This document shows, piece after piece, positions 11,573-19,851 of a DNA stretch of 64,000 nucleotides. The DNA is taken from NCBI RefSeq assembly GCF_030816965.1, contig NZ_JAUSYQ010000002.1, positions 2,637,001 to 2,701,000 of the forward strand, given 5' to 3'. A program made the translations under genes and the position numbers. The notes under the pieces were generated by a model, which searched no databases, was not told the DNA's origin, and was given only the letters and a program-made list of their open reading frames with translations. Within the stretch, counting starts at the first letter, position 1. Each line of letters opens with the position of its first letter. This DNA comes from Streptomyces canus. Lineage in GTDB: Bacteria; Actinomycetota; Actinomycetes; Streptomycetales; Streptomycetaceae.

Positions 11573-13150
11573 GTGACCGAGGGGGCCGGGATCCGCCAAG
11601 GAGACCTGCCGGACGATCTGACCGCCGCGGAAGCCGGTATGTGGCAGGCCTTCCGCAACGGCACCGTGTACGACCTGAGCAGCGGCGACACCGTCGTCGA
11701 CGATCCGCACGGCGGGCACCCCTGGGGTCCCGAGCGGACGGTACGCGCGCGTATCGTGTGCTGGCTGCTCCTGGACGGTCCGCCCGCGCTAGCCGGCCGG
11801 GTCTCGTCCCTGAAGCTCACCGGTGTGCAGATCAGCGGCACCCTGGACCTCGCGGGCGGCACGGTCGTGCCGTACCTGGAGATGAAGGGCTGCCGCTTCG
11901 AGCGGGAGATCCTGCTCCCGGAGGCCCGCTTCACCACCGCGCGGTTCGTGGACTGCTCGGTGCCCCGCCTGGAGGCCGCCAGGGTGCACACGGAGGGCGA
12001 TCTGCATCTGCCGCGCTGCCGCTTCCACAACGGCGTACGGCTGACCGACGCGCACATCGGCACGGATCTGCTGATGAACCAGGCGATCGTCTACCGCGAC
12101 CGCAGCGGCCGTTCGATCGCCGCCGACGGCATGACCGTGGGCCAGGACCTGCAGGCCGAGCTCCTGGAGTCGCACGGCGAGCTGAGCCTGCGCAGCGCCA
12201 CCGTCGGCGTCTCCCTGAGCCTGCGTGGCGCCCGGCTGAACAACCCGTACACCCGGCTCGCGCTGAACGCCCCCCAGCTGACCGTGGAGCGCACGCTGTA
12301 CCTGACCCCGGCGGGCGTCGGCGCCTCCATGCTGAGCGGGGCGACCCCCGCGCGCGGGACACGCATCCAGCGCTTCGAGTGCGTGGGCGGCGTGCGGCTG
12401 GACGACGGGCGGTTCGGGGACGCGGTCGACCTGGAGCGGGCCCGCTTCACCTTCACGGAGGAGCAGGAGCTGTCGCTGCGCCGGATCCAGGCCCCGGAGC
12501 TGCGCTTCCTGGGTGAGAAGCCGCAGCGCGGCAAGGTGGTCCTCTCGGGAGCGCGGGTCGGCAACCTCGTGGACCGGGCGAGCGCCTGGCCGGGGCCGGG
12601 CAACCTCCACATGGGCGGCTTCGTCTACGAGAACCTCGTACCGCACGGTCCCTTCCCGCTGGCCGAGCGGCTGGAGTGGGTGGCGGCCGCGACCGCCGAG
12701 TACAACCCGGAGCCGTACGAGAGGCTCGCGGCCGTGCTGCGGGCCGGTGGTGAGGACGAGGACGCACGCGAGGTGCTGCTCGCCAAGCAGCGCCGGCGCC
12801 GCGAGAGCCTGCCGCTGGCCGCCAAGCTGTGGGGATACGTGCAGGACTGGACGGTCGCCTACGGGTACCGGCCCGGCCGGGCCGCCGTGTGGATGGCGGT
12901 GCTGTGGGCGGCGGGTTCCATGGCGTTCGCACACGCGAGCCATCCACCGCTCAAGGGCGGCGACCATCCGGTCTGGAACCCCGCCCTCTTCGCCCTCGAC
13001 CTCCTGCTCCCGGTGATCGACCTGGGACAGGTCGGTTTCTGGCAGCTGCGCGGTGGCTGGCAATGGCTGGCGGCCGCCATGGTCCTCCTGGGCTGGATCC
13101 TGGCGACCACCGTGGCGGCGGGGGCCACGAGGCTGTTGCGGCGAAATTAG
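11573..13150 (+). CDS. Membrane protein with beta-helix-like repeat domain
   Basis: I cannot assign a function. The 525-residue product has an N-terminal region (DLTAAEAGMWQAFRNGTVYDL), then about 250 residues of short strand-turn repeats, for example LTGVQISGTLDLAGG, LEMKGCRFEREILLPEA and GVRLTDAHIGTDLLMNQA. These resemble a right-handed beta-helix of the bactofilin or pentapeptide kind. The C-terminal third has a basic helical segment (AKQRRRRESLPLAAKLW) and three hydrophobic segments ending at GATRLLRRN. Homologues are sometimes labelled membrane-associated oxidoreductase, but I see no nucleotide, flavin, haem or iron-sulfur motif. It is divergent from hisD. GTG start. Confidence 0.75.
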   Translation: MTEGAGIRQGDLPDDLTAAEAGMWQAFRNGTVYDLSSGDTVVDDPHGGHPWGPERTVRARIVCWLLLDGPPALAGRVSSLKLTGVQISGTLDLAGGTVVPYLEMKGCRFEREILLPEARFTTARFVDCSVPRLEAARVHTEGDLHLPRCRFHNGVRLTDAHIGTDLLMNQAIVYRDRSGRSIAADGMTVGQDLQAELLESHGELSLRSATVGVSLSLRGARLNNPYTRLALNAPQLTVERTLYLTPAGVGASMLSGATPARGTRIQRFECVGGVRLDDGRFGDAVDLERARFTFTEEQELSLRRIQAPELRFLGEKPQRGKVVLSGARVGNLVDRASAWPGPGNLHMGGFVYENLVPHGPFPLAERLEWVAAATAEYNPEPYERLAAVLRAGGEDEDAREVLLAKQRRRRESLPLAAKLWGYVQDWTVAYGYRPGRAAVWMAVLWAAGSMAFAHASHPPLKGGDHPVWNPALFALDLLLPVIDLGQVGFWQLRGGWQWLAAAMVLLGWILATTVAAGATRLLRRN

Positions 13151-13158
13151 GGAGGTCC

Positions 13159-13203
13159 ATGGTGCAGAAGGTGAACGAAGGTCACGTCTTTACCGTGGCT
13201 TGA
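13159..13203 (+). CDS. Candidate 14-codon leader peptide
   Basis: Five bases after the preceding stop codon, GGGAGG stands just ahead of an ATG at 13159 that opens MVQKVNEGHVFTVA and then TGA. The ribosome binding site is far better than that of the next gene (13272). It could be a translated leader that sets downstream expression, or chance. No attenuator hairpin is obvious. Confidence 0.3.
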   Translation: MVQKVNEGHVFTVA

Positions 13204-13271
13204 CCGTCGACCGTACAACTTTCCACGAGTTGCACGTGCGCACTGGCGCAACGCTGAGCCGCGGACTTTCA

Positions 13272-14285
13272 ATGGTCGACACCATGGCTCTGCTGCCCCC
13301 CTTCATCCGCGCGTCACGGATACCCCCCCACCACCTCACCGGCGGACTGTCCGCCGACGACGAGGTACTGCTCGACGCGCCCGACGACCGGCTCGGGCCG
13401 GCGCTGGTCGCGGCCGGGCAGGGCGCGTACGGGCGCGCGGCCGAGCTGCTCGCCGCAACCCGCGACAGCGCCGCCTGGGAGCTGCGCGACCGGTACGTCC
13501 GGCGGCTCTCCGCCTTCGCCCGCTCGCGCCCCGAGTGGTACGACGCCTGGCGCGCCGAGGCCCCGTACGACCCGGACCAGCTGCTGCTGGGCGCCCAGCT
13601 CGCGGTGGACCGTGTCTGGGACTCACCGGCCCGGAGGGAACTGCTGCGCGAGGTGAGCCCGCTGATCACGGCCGCGGCGCGCGGCGAGGACCGCGACCCG
13701 GTGCCGTGGCGCATCGCTCTGGACCACGCGCGCGGCTCGCAGGCGGGGCACACCTACTTCGGTGAGTTGTGGGAGGCGGCCCTCAGGCGCGCCCCGCTCC
13801 ACTACGGCTGCCACGTCGCCGCTCTGCGCTATCTGGCGACGTCCTGGCGCGGCTCGTACCGCGAGTGTTTCGACTTCGCCGACCGGGCCGCGCAGGACGC
13901 CCCGCCCGGCTCTCTCATCCAGGCGCTGCCCGCGCGGGCGGCCCTCGCCTGTCTGACCGAGGGCGGCGGCACCGCCGTGCCGCGCGAGCGGCTGGACGCG
14001 GCGGCGGACCGGGCGATCGAACTGTCCGCCACGTTCGCGGCGGCCGACCTCTGGCCGGCCGAGGTCCGCAACAAGCTGGTGTACGTCCTGGTGCGCCTCG
14101 GCCGCTGGACGGACGCTCTGGAGCAGCTGCGCATGATCGGCCCGTACGCGACCTCGTTCCCGTGGGGCCGGGAGTCCGAGGACCCGCTGGGCCGCTTCCT
14201 GGAGGTCCGCGAGGAGGTCCGGCGGCACGCCCTGATCCATCCACGGAGTGGGCACGGGGGACGTGTCCGCTCCGGAGGCCATTAG
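13272..14285 (+). CDS. Uncharacterised helical-repeat protein
   Basis: The 337-residue soluble protein is not recognised. It is rich in paired helices of the TPR-like kind, for example ALVAAGQGAYGRAAELLAAT, RRAPLHYGCHVAALRYLATSW and VRNKLVYVLVRLGRWTDALEQL, with many tryptophans and arginines. It has no signal peptide or membrane segment. The start is uncertain: I used the ATG at 13272 (MVDTMALLPPF). An ATG at 13284 is possible, and the frame is open upstream into the preceding gene. Neither start has a clear ribosome binding site. It follows the beta-helix membrane protein and may share its transcript. Confidence 0.65.
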   Translation: MVDTMALLPPFIRASRIPPHHLTGGLSADDEVLLDAPDDRLGPALVAAGQGAYGRAAELLAATRDSAAWELRDRYVRRLSAFARSRPEWYDAWRAEAPYDPDQLLLGAQLAVDRVWDSPARRELLREVSPLITAAARGEDRDPVPWRIALDHARGSQAGHTYFGELWEAALRRAPLHYGCHVAALRYLATSWRGSYRECFDFADRAAQDAPPGSLIQALPARAALACLTEGGGTAVPRERLDAAADRAIELSATFAAADLWPAEVRNKLVYVLVRLGRWTDALEQLRMIGPYATSFPWGRESEDPLGRFLEVREEVRRHALIHPRSGHGGRVRSGGH

Positions 14286-14296
14286 GCTTTGGCGCC
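14283..14296 (+). promoter_or_regulatory. Candidate -10 element, leaderless start
   Basis: TAGGCT at 14283-14288 lies eight bases before the GTG at 14297, and no Shine-Dalgarno sequence occurs at a useful distance (GGAGG is about 19 bases away). This is the same geometry as upstream of 2599, 29309 and the SDR gene. Confidence 0.4.
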
Positions 14297-15038
14297 GTGA
14301 CCACCGTGCGGCTCCCGCTCTTCCCCCTGAACTCCGTACTGTTCCCGGGGCTCGTGCTTCCTCTCAACGTCTTCGAGGAGCGCTATCGCGCCATGATGCG
14401 CGACCTGCTGAAGACCCCCGACGAGGAACCGCGCCGGTTCGCCGTCGTGGCGATCCGCGACGGCCACGAGGTGGCGCCCAGCGCACCCGGCCTGCCGGAC
14501 CAGACGGCCGTGCCCCCAGCGCGGCCCCGCGGCCGGCTTCGGCGACGACCCGGTCAAGGCGTTCCACGCGGTGGGCTGCGTGGCGGACGCGGCGACGGTA
14601 CGGGAGCGGGCGGACGGCACGTTCGAGGTCCTGGCGACGGGCACGACCCGGGTGCGCCTGCTGTCCGTCGACGCGTCGGGCCCGTATCTGACGGCCGAAC
14701 TGGAGGAGCTGCCGGAGGAGGCGGGCGAGGAGTCCGGTCCCCTGGCGGAAGGAGTCCTGCGCGCCTTCCTCCAGTACCAGAAACGCCTGGCGGGGGCCAG
14801 GGAACGCACCCTGTCGTCCGGCACGGACCTCCCGGACGAACCGTCCGTGGTGTCGTACCTGGTGGCGGCGGCGATGATGCTGGACACCCCCACGAAGCAG
14901 CGACTGCTCCAGGCCCCCGACACCGCGTCCCGTCTCCGGGACGAACTGAAACTCCTGCGCGCGGAGACGGCGATCATCCGTAATCTTCCGTCGTTGCCGG
15001 CGTCGGAACTGACGCTCGGCCCGACGAGTCTGAACTGA
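14297..15038 (+). pseudogene. Lon-substrate-binding (LAN) domain protein, frameshifted
   Basis: Two frames together make one protein of about 246 residues similar to the N-terminal substrate-binding domain of Lon protease as found in small actinobacterial proteins. The first part (VRLPLFPLNSVLFPGLVLPLNVFEERY) is the family hallmark. The second frame continues GPAAGFGDDPVKAFHAVGCV and ends at SLPASELTLGPTSLN. The frames join at the run of five C at 14513-14517; removing one C restores a continuous reading (AVPQRGPAAGFG). No AAA+ or protease domain is expected in this type. A real mutation and a base-calling error cannot be told apart here; the homopolymer position makes an error quite possible. 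Confidence 0.85.
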
Positions 15039-15053
15039 GGCCGGAACCGCCAG

Positions 15054-15557
15054 ATGCCGAAGAAGCCGAAGAAGCAACAGCAGTCGGGAGGCACCCCCGC
15101 GACGGTGGCCCTGACCGCGGCAGGCGTGCCCTTCACCGTGCACGCCTACGAACACGACCCCTCCCACCCCTCCTACGGCGAGGAGGCGGCCGAGGCGATG
15201 GGTGTCTCCCCCGACCGTGTCTTCAAGACGCTGGTGGCGGACGTGGACGGTGCCCTCACGGTGGCGGTGGTACCGGTGGCGGGCTCACTGGATCTGAAGG
15301 CTCTGGCGACGGCGGCGGGCGGCAAACGGGCGGCGATGGCGGACCCGGCCCTCGCCGAACGCACCACGGGCTACGTCCGCGGCGGCATCTCCCCCCTGGG
15401 CCAGCGCAAGAAGCTCCCCACGGTCCTCGACGCCTCCGCCTCCACCCACGACACGATCTGTGTCTCGGCCGGCCGTCGGGGCCTTGAGGTGGAACTGGCG
15501 CCGACCGACCTGGCCCACCTCACGCAAGCGGTCCTGGCGCCCATCGCCCGCGCGTGA
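15054..15557 (+). CDS. ybaK: YbaK/EbsC-type aminoacyl-tRNA deacylase
   Basis: The 167-residue product belongs to the YbaK branch of trans-editing domains, which removes cysteine mischarged on tRNA-Pro. Visible features are FTVHAYEHDPSHPSYGEEAA, the catalytic lysine region RVFKTLVADVDG, and the GGISPLGQRKKLPTVLDAS loop typical of the family, with a short Lys/Gln-rich N-terminus. Length and order match the family. The start ATG at 15054 is 15 bases after the frameshifted Lon-domain gene, so co-transcription is likely. Substrate is inferred from the family, not shown. Confidence 0.92.
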   Translation: MPKKPKKQQQSGGTPATVALTAAGVPFTVHAYEHDPSHPSYGEEAAEAMGVSPDRVFKTLVADVDGALTVAVVPVAGSLDLKALATAAGGKRAAMADPALAERTTGYVRGGISPLGQRKKLPTVLDASASTHDTICVSAGRRGLEVELAPTDLAHLTQAVLAPIARA

Positions 15558-15598
15558 CCCCTCGACGGGCCCCTCTTCCTCGGTCAAGCAGAAGGGGC

Positions 15599-15673
15599 AT
15601 GTCGAAGAAAACACGGAAACGCAAAGGGCGCACCAAGAAGGGCCGCTCGAACCACGGCAGGCGACCGGCGTAG
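15599..15673 (+). CDS. 50S ribosomal protein bL37
   Basis: A 24-codon gene starts ATG at 15599 with AGAAGGGG just upstream and ends TAG at 15671-15673. The peptide begins MSKKTRKRKGRTKK and ends GRSNHGRRPA. Eleven of the 24 residues are Lys or Arg. Size, charge and above all the C-terminal (S/A)NHG(R/K)RP signature agree with bL37, the 24-residue large-subunit protein first seen in mycobacterial ribosome structures. It has its own good ribosome binding site and begins 41 bases after the ybaK stop. Gene callers with a minimum length will miss it. Confidence 0.82.
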   Translation: MSKKTRKRKGRTKKGRSNHGRRPA

Positions 15674-15709
15674 GGCCGCGACGGGACATCACGGCTCGAT
15701 CCCGGCGCC

Positions 15710-16387
15710 CTACTGCGCCGGCGCCCCGTACCCGTCCTTGGGGACCGCGTCGCCGTATATGGGCTCAGGATCCCGGGGCCCGAACAACGCCGTCAGCCCC
15801 AGATGCACCACAAGCGCGGCCAGCGACCAGGCCAGCAACGCCCCCTTGGCCCCGAGCTTCAGCGGCGCGGAGAACGTGACCCCCTTGCCCACAGCCTTGG
15901 CATGGGCGAGCACATCCGACGACGGACCGAGCCACGTCCCCACCCGCCAGGCGAGCAAGGACCCCAGCACCCCTCCGACGGCCAGCCCCACCACCAACGG
16001 CACCCCGCCCCGCCGCCGCCAGAGAAACACCACGAGCGCGCTCACGAAGCCGAAGGCCAGCGCCAGCAGGGTGAACGTCCCGTCCACTCCCACCGCCTGC
16101 TCGCCCTCGGTGTCCTTGAGATAGACGGCCCAGCTGCCCTGCCCGTCCACATCCCCGACCAGCGGCACATGCGGCGCCAGCCGCCACCACAGCACCCCGA
16201 GCAGGGCCCCGACGACCGCCACGGCGACCGTGACCACCACGGCCTCCAGCAGTTCGGTCTTCATGCCGGGCCCGTCCTGCCCGTACCGGACTTCGGCGGG
16301 AGCCGGGTACCGGGCATCAGGGGCCTGCCACGCATCGTGCGAGGAGGGTTCGTGGGGCGGCGGAGGAGGAGTCAACGGTGCGGTCAC
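15710..16387 (-). CDS. DUF2567-type membrane protein
   Basis: The 225-residue protein has a Pro-rich cytoplasmic N-terminus (APLTPPPPPHEP), a first membrane helix near residues 45-68 (LLEAVVVTVAVAVVGALLG), an external segment with APHVPLVGDVDGQGSWAVY, and three further helices around residues 105-125, 130-150 and 185-205. The layout and the WAVYLKDTEGEQAVGVDGTFTLLALAFGF region match the actinobacterial DUF2567 family, which has no known function. GTG start at 16387 with a weak ribosome binding site. It lies 34 bases downstream of the ABC permease gene and is probably in the same transcript. Confidence 0.8.
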   Translation of the reverse strand: MTAPLTPPPPPHEPSSHDAWQAPDARYPAPAEVRYGQDGPGMKTELLEAVVVTVAVAVVGALLGVLWWRLAPHVPLVGDVDGQGSWAVYLKDTEGEQAVGVDGTFTLLALAFGFVSALVVFLWRRRGGVPLVVGLAVGGVLGSLLAWRVGTWLGPSSDVLAHAKAVGKGVTFSAPLKLGAKGALLAWSLAALVVHLGLTALFGPRDPEPIYGDAVPKDGYGAPAQ

Positions 16388-16421
16388 CCTGACATCGTGC
16401 CAGGCCCGCCTGTGCGGCGCG

Positions 16422-17246
16422 TCACCGGACGGCCGCCCGGCGATAGGCCCAGGTGGCGACGGCCAGCGAGACCACGCCCACGCACCCGCACACGGCGAGG
16501 TCACCGAGCACGAAGGCCCAGTCGGGATGCGGCCCGAAGGTACGTGCGAACGCCTCGACGCCGTAGGTCGAGGGCAACAGGTCCCGCGTGAACCGCACCG
16601 CCTCGGGCATCCGCTCGGCGGGCAGCACCCCGAGCAGTAGCGCGGCGGACATCCCGAGCTGTCCCAGCAGGGTGGCCAGTTCCGGCCGGGGCGCGAGCAG
16701 CCCGAGCGCGGCGCCCAGCCCCGCCAGGGCCGCACCGGCCAGCGGAATCACCGCCGCGAGCACCCACAGATGGGCCAGCGGAAGCCCGAACAGCACACAC
16801 CCGAACACGGCGGTCACCACGGTCCCGGGCACGGTGAAGGAGGCGTACGCCCCCGCTGCGCCGAGCACCACGGCGGCCGGCGGCACCGGCAGGGTGGCGT
16901 AGTGATCGAGCCCGCCGCTCGCCCGCAGCTGACCGAAGTACTGCGCGAGCAGATTGAGCGCGACGAAGGCGACGACCAGCACGGACGCCCCGGCGACCAC
17001 GGACTGGGCCTCGCCCCCACCGTCCACGACCCCCCGCATCAGGATCATGATGCCGATCGACTGGAAGGTCGCCACGAACAGCAGCGGGATGCGCGCGACC
17101 CGCGCGCGGGACAGCTGCGCCCGGTAGACGGCCGCGAGCGACGGCCACAGCCGCGCGCGCGGCCCGAGCTCGGCGGCCGCGTCCCGGCCCGTCGCCCCGA
17201 CGGCCGACGCGCCGCCCGGCAGAACCTCGGCGGGTACGACACTCAC
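16422..17246 (-). CDS. ABC transporter permease (ABC-2 type)
   Basis: The 274-residue membrane protein has about six hydrophobic segments after a polar N-terminus with a basic stretch (AAVYRAQLSRARVARIP). The ABC-2 signature is present as a long region after PLAHLWVLAAVIPLAGAAL, ending LPSTYGVEAFARTFG. It is the membrane partner of the ATPase gene just upstream in the same direction. Typical roles are export of drugs, lipids or polysaccharide; nothing here fixes the substrate. GTG start. The 94 bases between the two genes contain a short direct repeat. Confidence 0.88.
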   Translation of the reverse strand: MSVVPAEVLPGGASAVGATGRDAAAELGPRARLWPSLAAVYRAQLSRARVARIPLLFVATFQSIGIMILMRGVVDGGGEAQSVVAGASVLVVAFVALNLLAQYFGQLRASGGLDHYATLPVPPAAVVLGAAGAYASFTVPGTVVTAVFGCVLFGLPLAHLWVLAAVIPLAGAALAGLGAALGLLAPRPELATLLGQLGMSAALLLGVLPAERMPEAVRFTRDLLPSTYGVEAFARTFGPHPDWAFVLGDLAVCGCVGVVSLAVATWAYRRAAVR

Positions 17247-17281
17247 GTGGCTCTGCTCCTCTTCGCTCCGGCGGTCGCCCT

Positions 17282-17315
17282 GTGACGTACGGATGTCGCC
17301 CAGTGACGTACGGAT
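17282..17315. repeat. Short direct repeat between ABC transporter genes
   Basis: GTGACGTACGGAT occurs at 17282-17294 and again at 17303-17315, a 21-base period (two helical turns) in the 94-base gap between ATPase stop and permease start. This could be a regulator site or a local duplication. Confidence 0.5.
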
Positions 17316-17340
17316 ACGGCCGTCCGCGTACTCAAAGTGC

Positions 17341-18360
17341 TCAAGCCTTCACCAGTCCCTGCCGCGCGGCCCCGCCCAGCGCGAGGTACACGTCCTCAAG
17401 GCTGGGTGTGGCGAGCGTGAAGTCGTCCAGCGCGGCGAACGCGGCCCCGCCGGTCACGGTGGCCACGGCCGCGCGGGCCTCCTCGGGGGCGAGCCGCAGC
17501 GTCCAGCGGCGCCCGGAGGCCACGGCACGGTCCTGGAGCGCGGCGACCTCGGGCACGTGCAGCGGGGCCGCCTCGCGCCACACGAGGTCGACACGGACCT
17601 CGCCCGCGACCTGTTCCTTGAGGCCGGTAGGTGTGTCGCAGGCGATCACCCGGCCCTGGTCGAGGACGGCGACCCGGTCCAGGACCGTCTCCGCCTCGAT
17701 GACGTTGTGGGTGACGAGCAGCACGGTCGTGCCCCGCTCCGCCCGCCGCCGGTCCACGGCGGACCACACCGCGCGGCGCGCCACGGGGTCCATCGCGGTG
17801 GTCGGCTCGTCGAGCACGAGCAGTGGCCGCTCCCCCACGAGCGCCGACGCGAAGCACGCGAGCCGCCGCTGCCCGCCGGACAGCCTCCTCAGCGGCCGCC
17901 CGGCGATCGGCGTGAGCCCCAGCTCCTCGAGTACGGCGTCCCGCTCGGCCCGCGCCCGCCGCGCCTCCAGGCCGCGCAGCCGCCCGGTGGTCTCGGCGGC
18001 GAGCGAGACGGTGAGTTCGTCGAGGGCGGTGGACTCCTGGCCGAGGTAGGCGAGGATCCGCGAGGCCCGGTCCGGGTGGCGCACGATGTCGTGACCCAGG
18101 ATCTCGACGCTGCCGCGGTCGGGCCGCATCAGCCCGGTCAACTGTCGTACGAGCGTGGTCTTCCCGGCGCCGTTCGGCCCGAGCAGGCCGAAGATCTCAC
18201 CCCGCCGGATGTCCAGCCCCACGTCGTCGGTGGCCCGCACCTCGGGTGTCCCCGGGGTCCCGCGCCGCCCGCGCACCGCGGGATAGGTCTTGGTCAGCCC
18301 GCGCACCGCACACACGACATCACCACCGTGCCGAAGTGCCTGTGCCGCGCGCGTACTCAC
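17341..18360 (-). CDS. ABC transporter ATP-binding protein
   Basis: The 339-residue ATPase carries Walker A GPNGAGKTT at residues 61-69, the signature LSGGQRRLACF, Walker B LLVLDEPTTAMDP, and a switch histidine in LLVTHNVIEAE. The C-terminal domain after residue 240 (TPTGLKEQVAGEVRVDLVW) is the accessory region typical of DrrA-like exporters. It is the energising partner of the permease at 16422-17246. I used the GTG at 18360 because the upstream extension is low-complexity. No strong ribosome binding site is visible, so the start is uncertain by some codons. Confidence 0.9.
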   Translation of the reverse strand: MSTRAAQALRHGGDVVCAVRGLTKTYPAVRGRRGTPGTPEVRATDDVGLDIRRGEIFGLLGPNGAGKTTLVRQLTGLMRPDRGSVEILGHDIVRHPDRASRILAYLGQESTALDELTVSLAAETTGRLRGLEARRARAERDAVLEELGLTPIAGRPLRRLSGGQRRLACFASALVGERPLLVLDEPTTAMDPVARRAVWSAVDRRRAERGTTVLLVTHNVIEAETVLDRVAVLDQGRVIACDTPTGLKEQVAGEVRVDLVWREAAPLHVPEVAALQDRAVASGRRWTLRLAPEEARAAVATVTGGAAFAALDDFTLATPSLEDVYLALGGAARQGLVKA

Positions 18361-18421
18361 AAAAGACGAGACTACGGCGTCGGGGCGCCGTGTTCCTCCT
18401 CGGGGCGGCGTATGTGCCGTT

Positions 18422-19627
18422 TCACTCCCCGGCGGGCGCGTGCTCCGCCGCCGTCCGCACGTCGATCTCCCGCCAGAACCCGGCGCGGATCGCATAACGG
18501 TCGTGCTCGTCGATCTGGTCGTCCTTGTGCGCGAGCAGCCCGAACCGCGCCGCGTACCTGAGCAGTTCCCCGTCGATCCGGTGCGGCACCCGCGGATACA
18601 TCCCGGACAACCGCTGCAGATGCACCTGGTCCCCCAGCCGCTCCATCCACCGCCGCGCGAAGACCTGCCCCACCTCGAAAGGGTCCCCGCCGACCGTGGT
18701 GATGTCCTCCTCCCGGTCGGCCCACCGCTGCTCCGCCGTGGTCAGCTGCGCGAGGGTCGGCATGGAGGCGACCTCGGGCGGCTCGGCGGCACCACCGGGC
18801 CGGTCGACCCATCCCTTGTCGGAGGACCACCGCAGGGTCGCGCTCGCGGGGTGCTGCGCGGCCTGGGTACCGGGCGCCCGCAGCGCGGCGAGGTCCTTGG
18901 GCGTCGGCACCCCCTTCGACGCCGGCACCCGCTCCTGCGTGCCGTTCTCCGAGGCGGCGGCCGTGGCGTGCTCGCGCTCCTCCCCGGTCCGCTCGGGCGC
19001 GGACTCGGGCAGCGGCGCCGAGAGGATCGCGGCGATCTCGGGCCGCGGCACGGGCGGCGGCGCGCAGATCCCGCCGAGTTCCTTGGCGCGTACGGCCTTG
19101 GTGATCCACGCACGGTCCAGCACCCGCCGCTCGTCCGCCTCGGCGACCAGGTCCTCCGACTGGTTGTAGTCCCCGTCGGCGGCCTGCACGGCCCACAGGT
19201 GTACGGCGACCCCGTGCTCCTTGGCGGCCATCATGCCCGGCAGCAGGTCCCCGTCGCCGGTGACGAGCACGATGTCGGAGCAGGCGCGGTTGCGGGCCAG
19301 CTCGGTGAGCTCGGCGTGCATGGCGGCGTCCACGCCCTTCTGGGCCCAGCGTCCGTCGCTGCGGGTCAGGGCGCCGAGCCGGACGGTGACCCGGGGCATC
19401 ACGCGCAGTCTGCGGTGCTCGGGCTGCGGGACGCGGTCGGGGGCGCCGTCGAACCAGTAGATGCGCAGCAGGGGCCGTTCCGTGTCGGACTCGGCCCGGT
19501 CGCGCAGCCCCTGGACCAGGGCGGCGTGGTCGACGGTGATACGGGAACGGGAAGGCTCCCCGGCAAGGAGACTGGCGGCGGCCCCCAGCAGATACCCGGC
19601 GTCCACCAGGACGATGCAGCGGTCCAC
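18422..19627 (-). CDS. NYN (LabA/PIN-like) domain protein
   Basis: The N-terminal 190 residues form a NYN domain, a PIN-like nuclease fold. It starts DRCIVLVDAGYLLGAAASLL with the first acidic residue, then RIYWFDGAPD, KGVDAAMHAELTELA and VLVTGDGDLLPGMMAAKEHG with the clustered aspartates that hold metal. A low-complexity linker (residues 215-290) leads to a helical C-terminal domain (TTAEQRWADREEDI onward) that may bind RNA or partner proteins. RNase activity is inferred. I chose the GTG at 19627, nine bases after AAAGAGG; a GTG at 19636 directly abuts that site. Predicted length 401 residues. Confidence 0.85.
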   Translation of the reverse strand: MDRCIVLVDAGYLLGAAASLLAGEPSRSRITVDHAALVQGLRDRAESDTERPLLRIYWFDGAPDRVPQPEHRRLRVMPRVTVRLGALTRSDGRWAQKGVDAAMHAELTELARNRACSDIVLVTGDGDLLPGMMAAKEHGVAVHLWAVQAADGDYNQSEDLVAEADERRVLDRAWITKAVRAKELGGICAPPPVPRPEIAAILSAPLPESAPERTGEEREHATAAASENGTQERVPASKGVPTPKDLAALRAPGTQAAQHPASATLRWSSDKGWVDRPGGAAEPPEVASMPTLAQLTTAEQRWADREEDITTVGGDPFEVGQVFARRWMERLGDQVHLQRLSGMYPRVPHRIDGELLRYAARFGLLAHKDDQIDEHDRYAIRAGFWREIDVRTAAEHAPAGE

Positions 19628-19851
19628 GCGATCCACCCTCTTTCCGGGAGGTTTGCTTCGGGCTTCCTTCGAGTCTGCCCGACCGCGCGGGGGTTAACGG
19701 CCGGAACTCGATCTTCGGCGTGGCGTTTCGAGGCGTCGCGCGGCGACATTCCCTGTCACACACGGTAATTATCCGAAATGCGCCTCTTGCCAGCCTATGT
19801 GAATCTGGTCCCGGCCCTGGCCCCTAGATCCCCCTCAGGAGGCAGATCACC

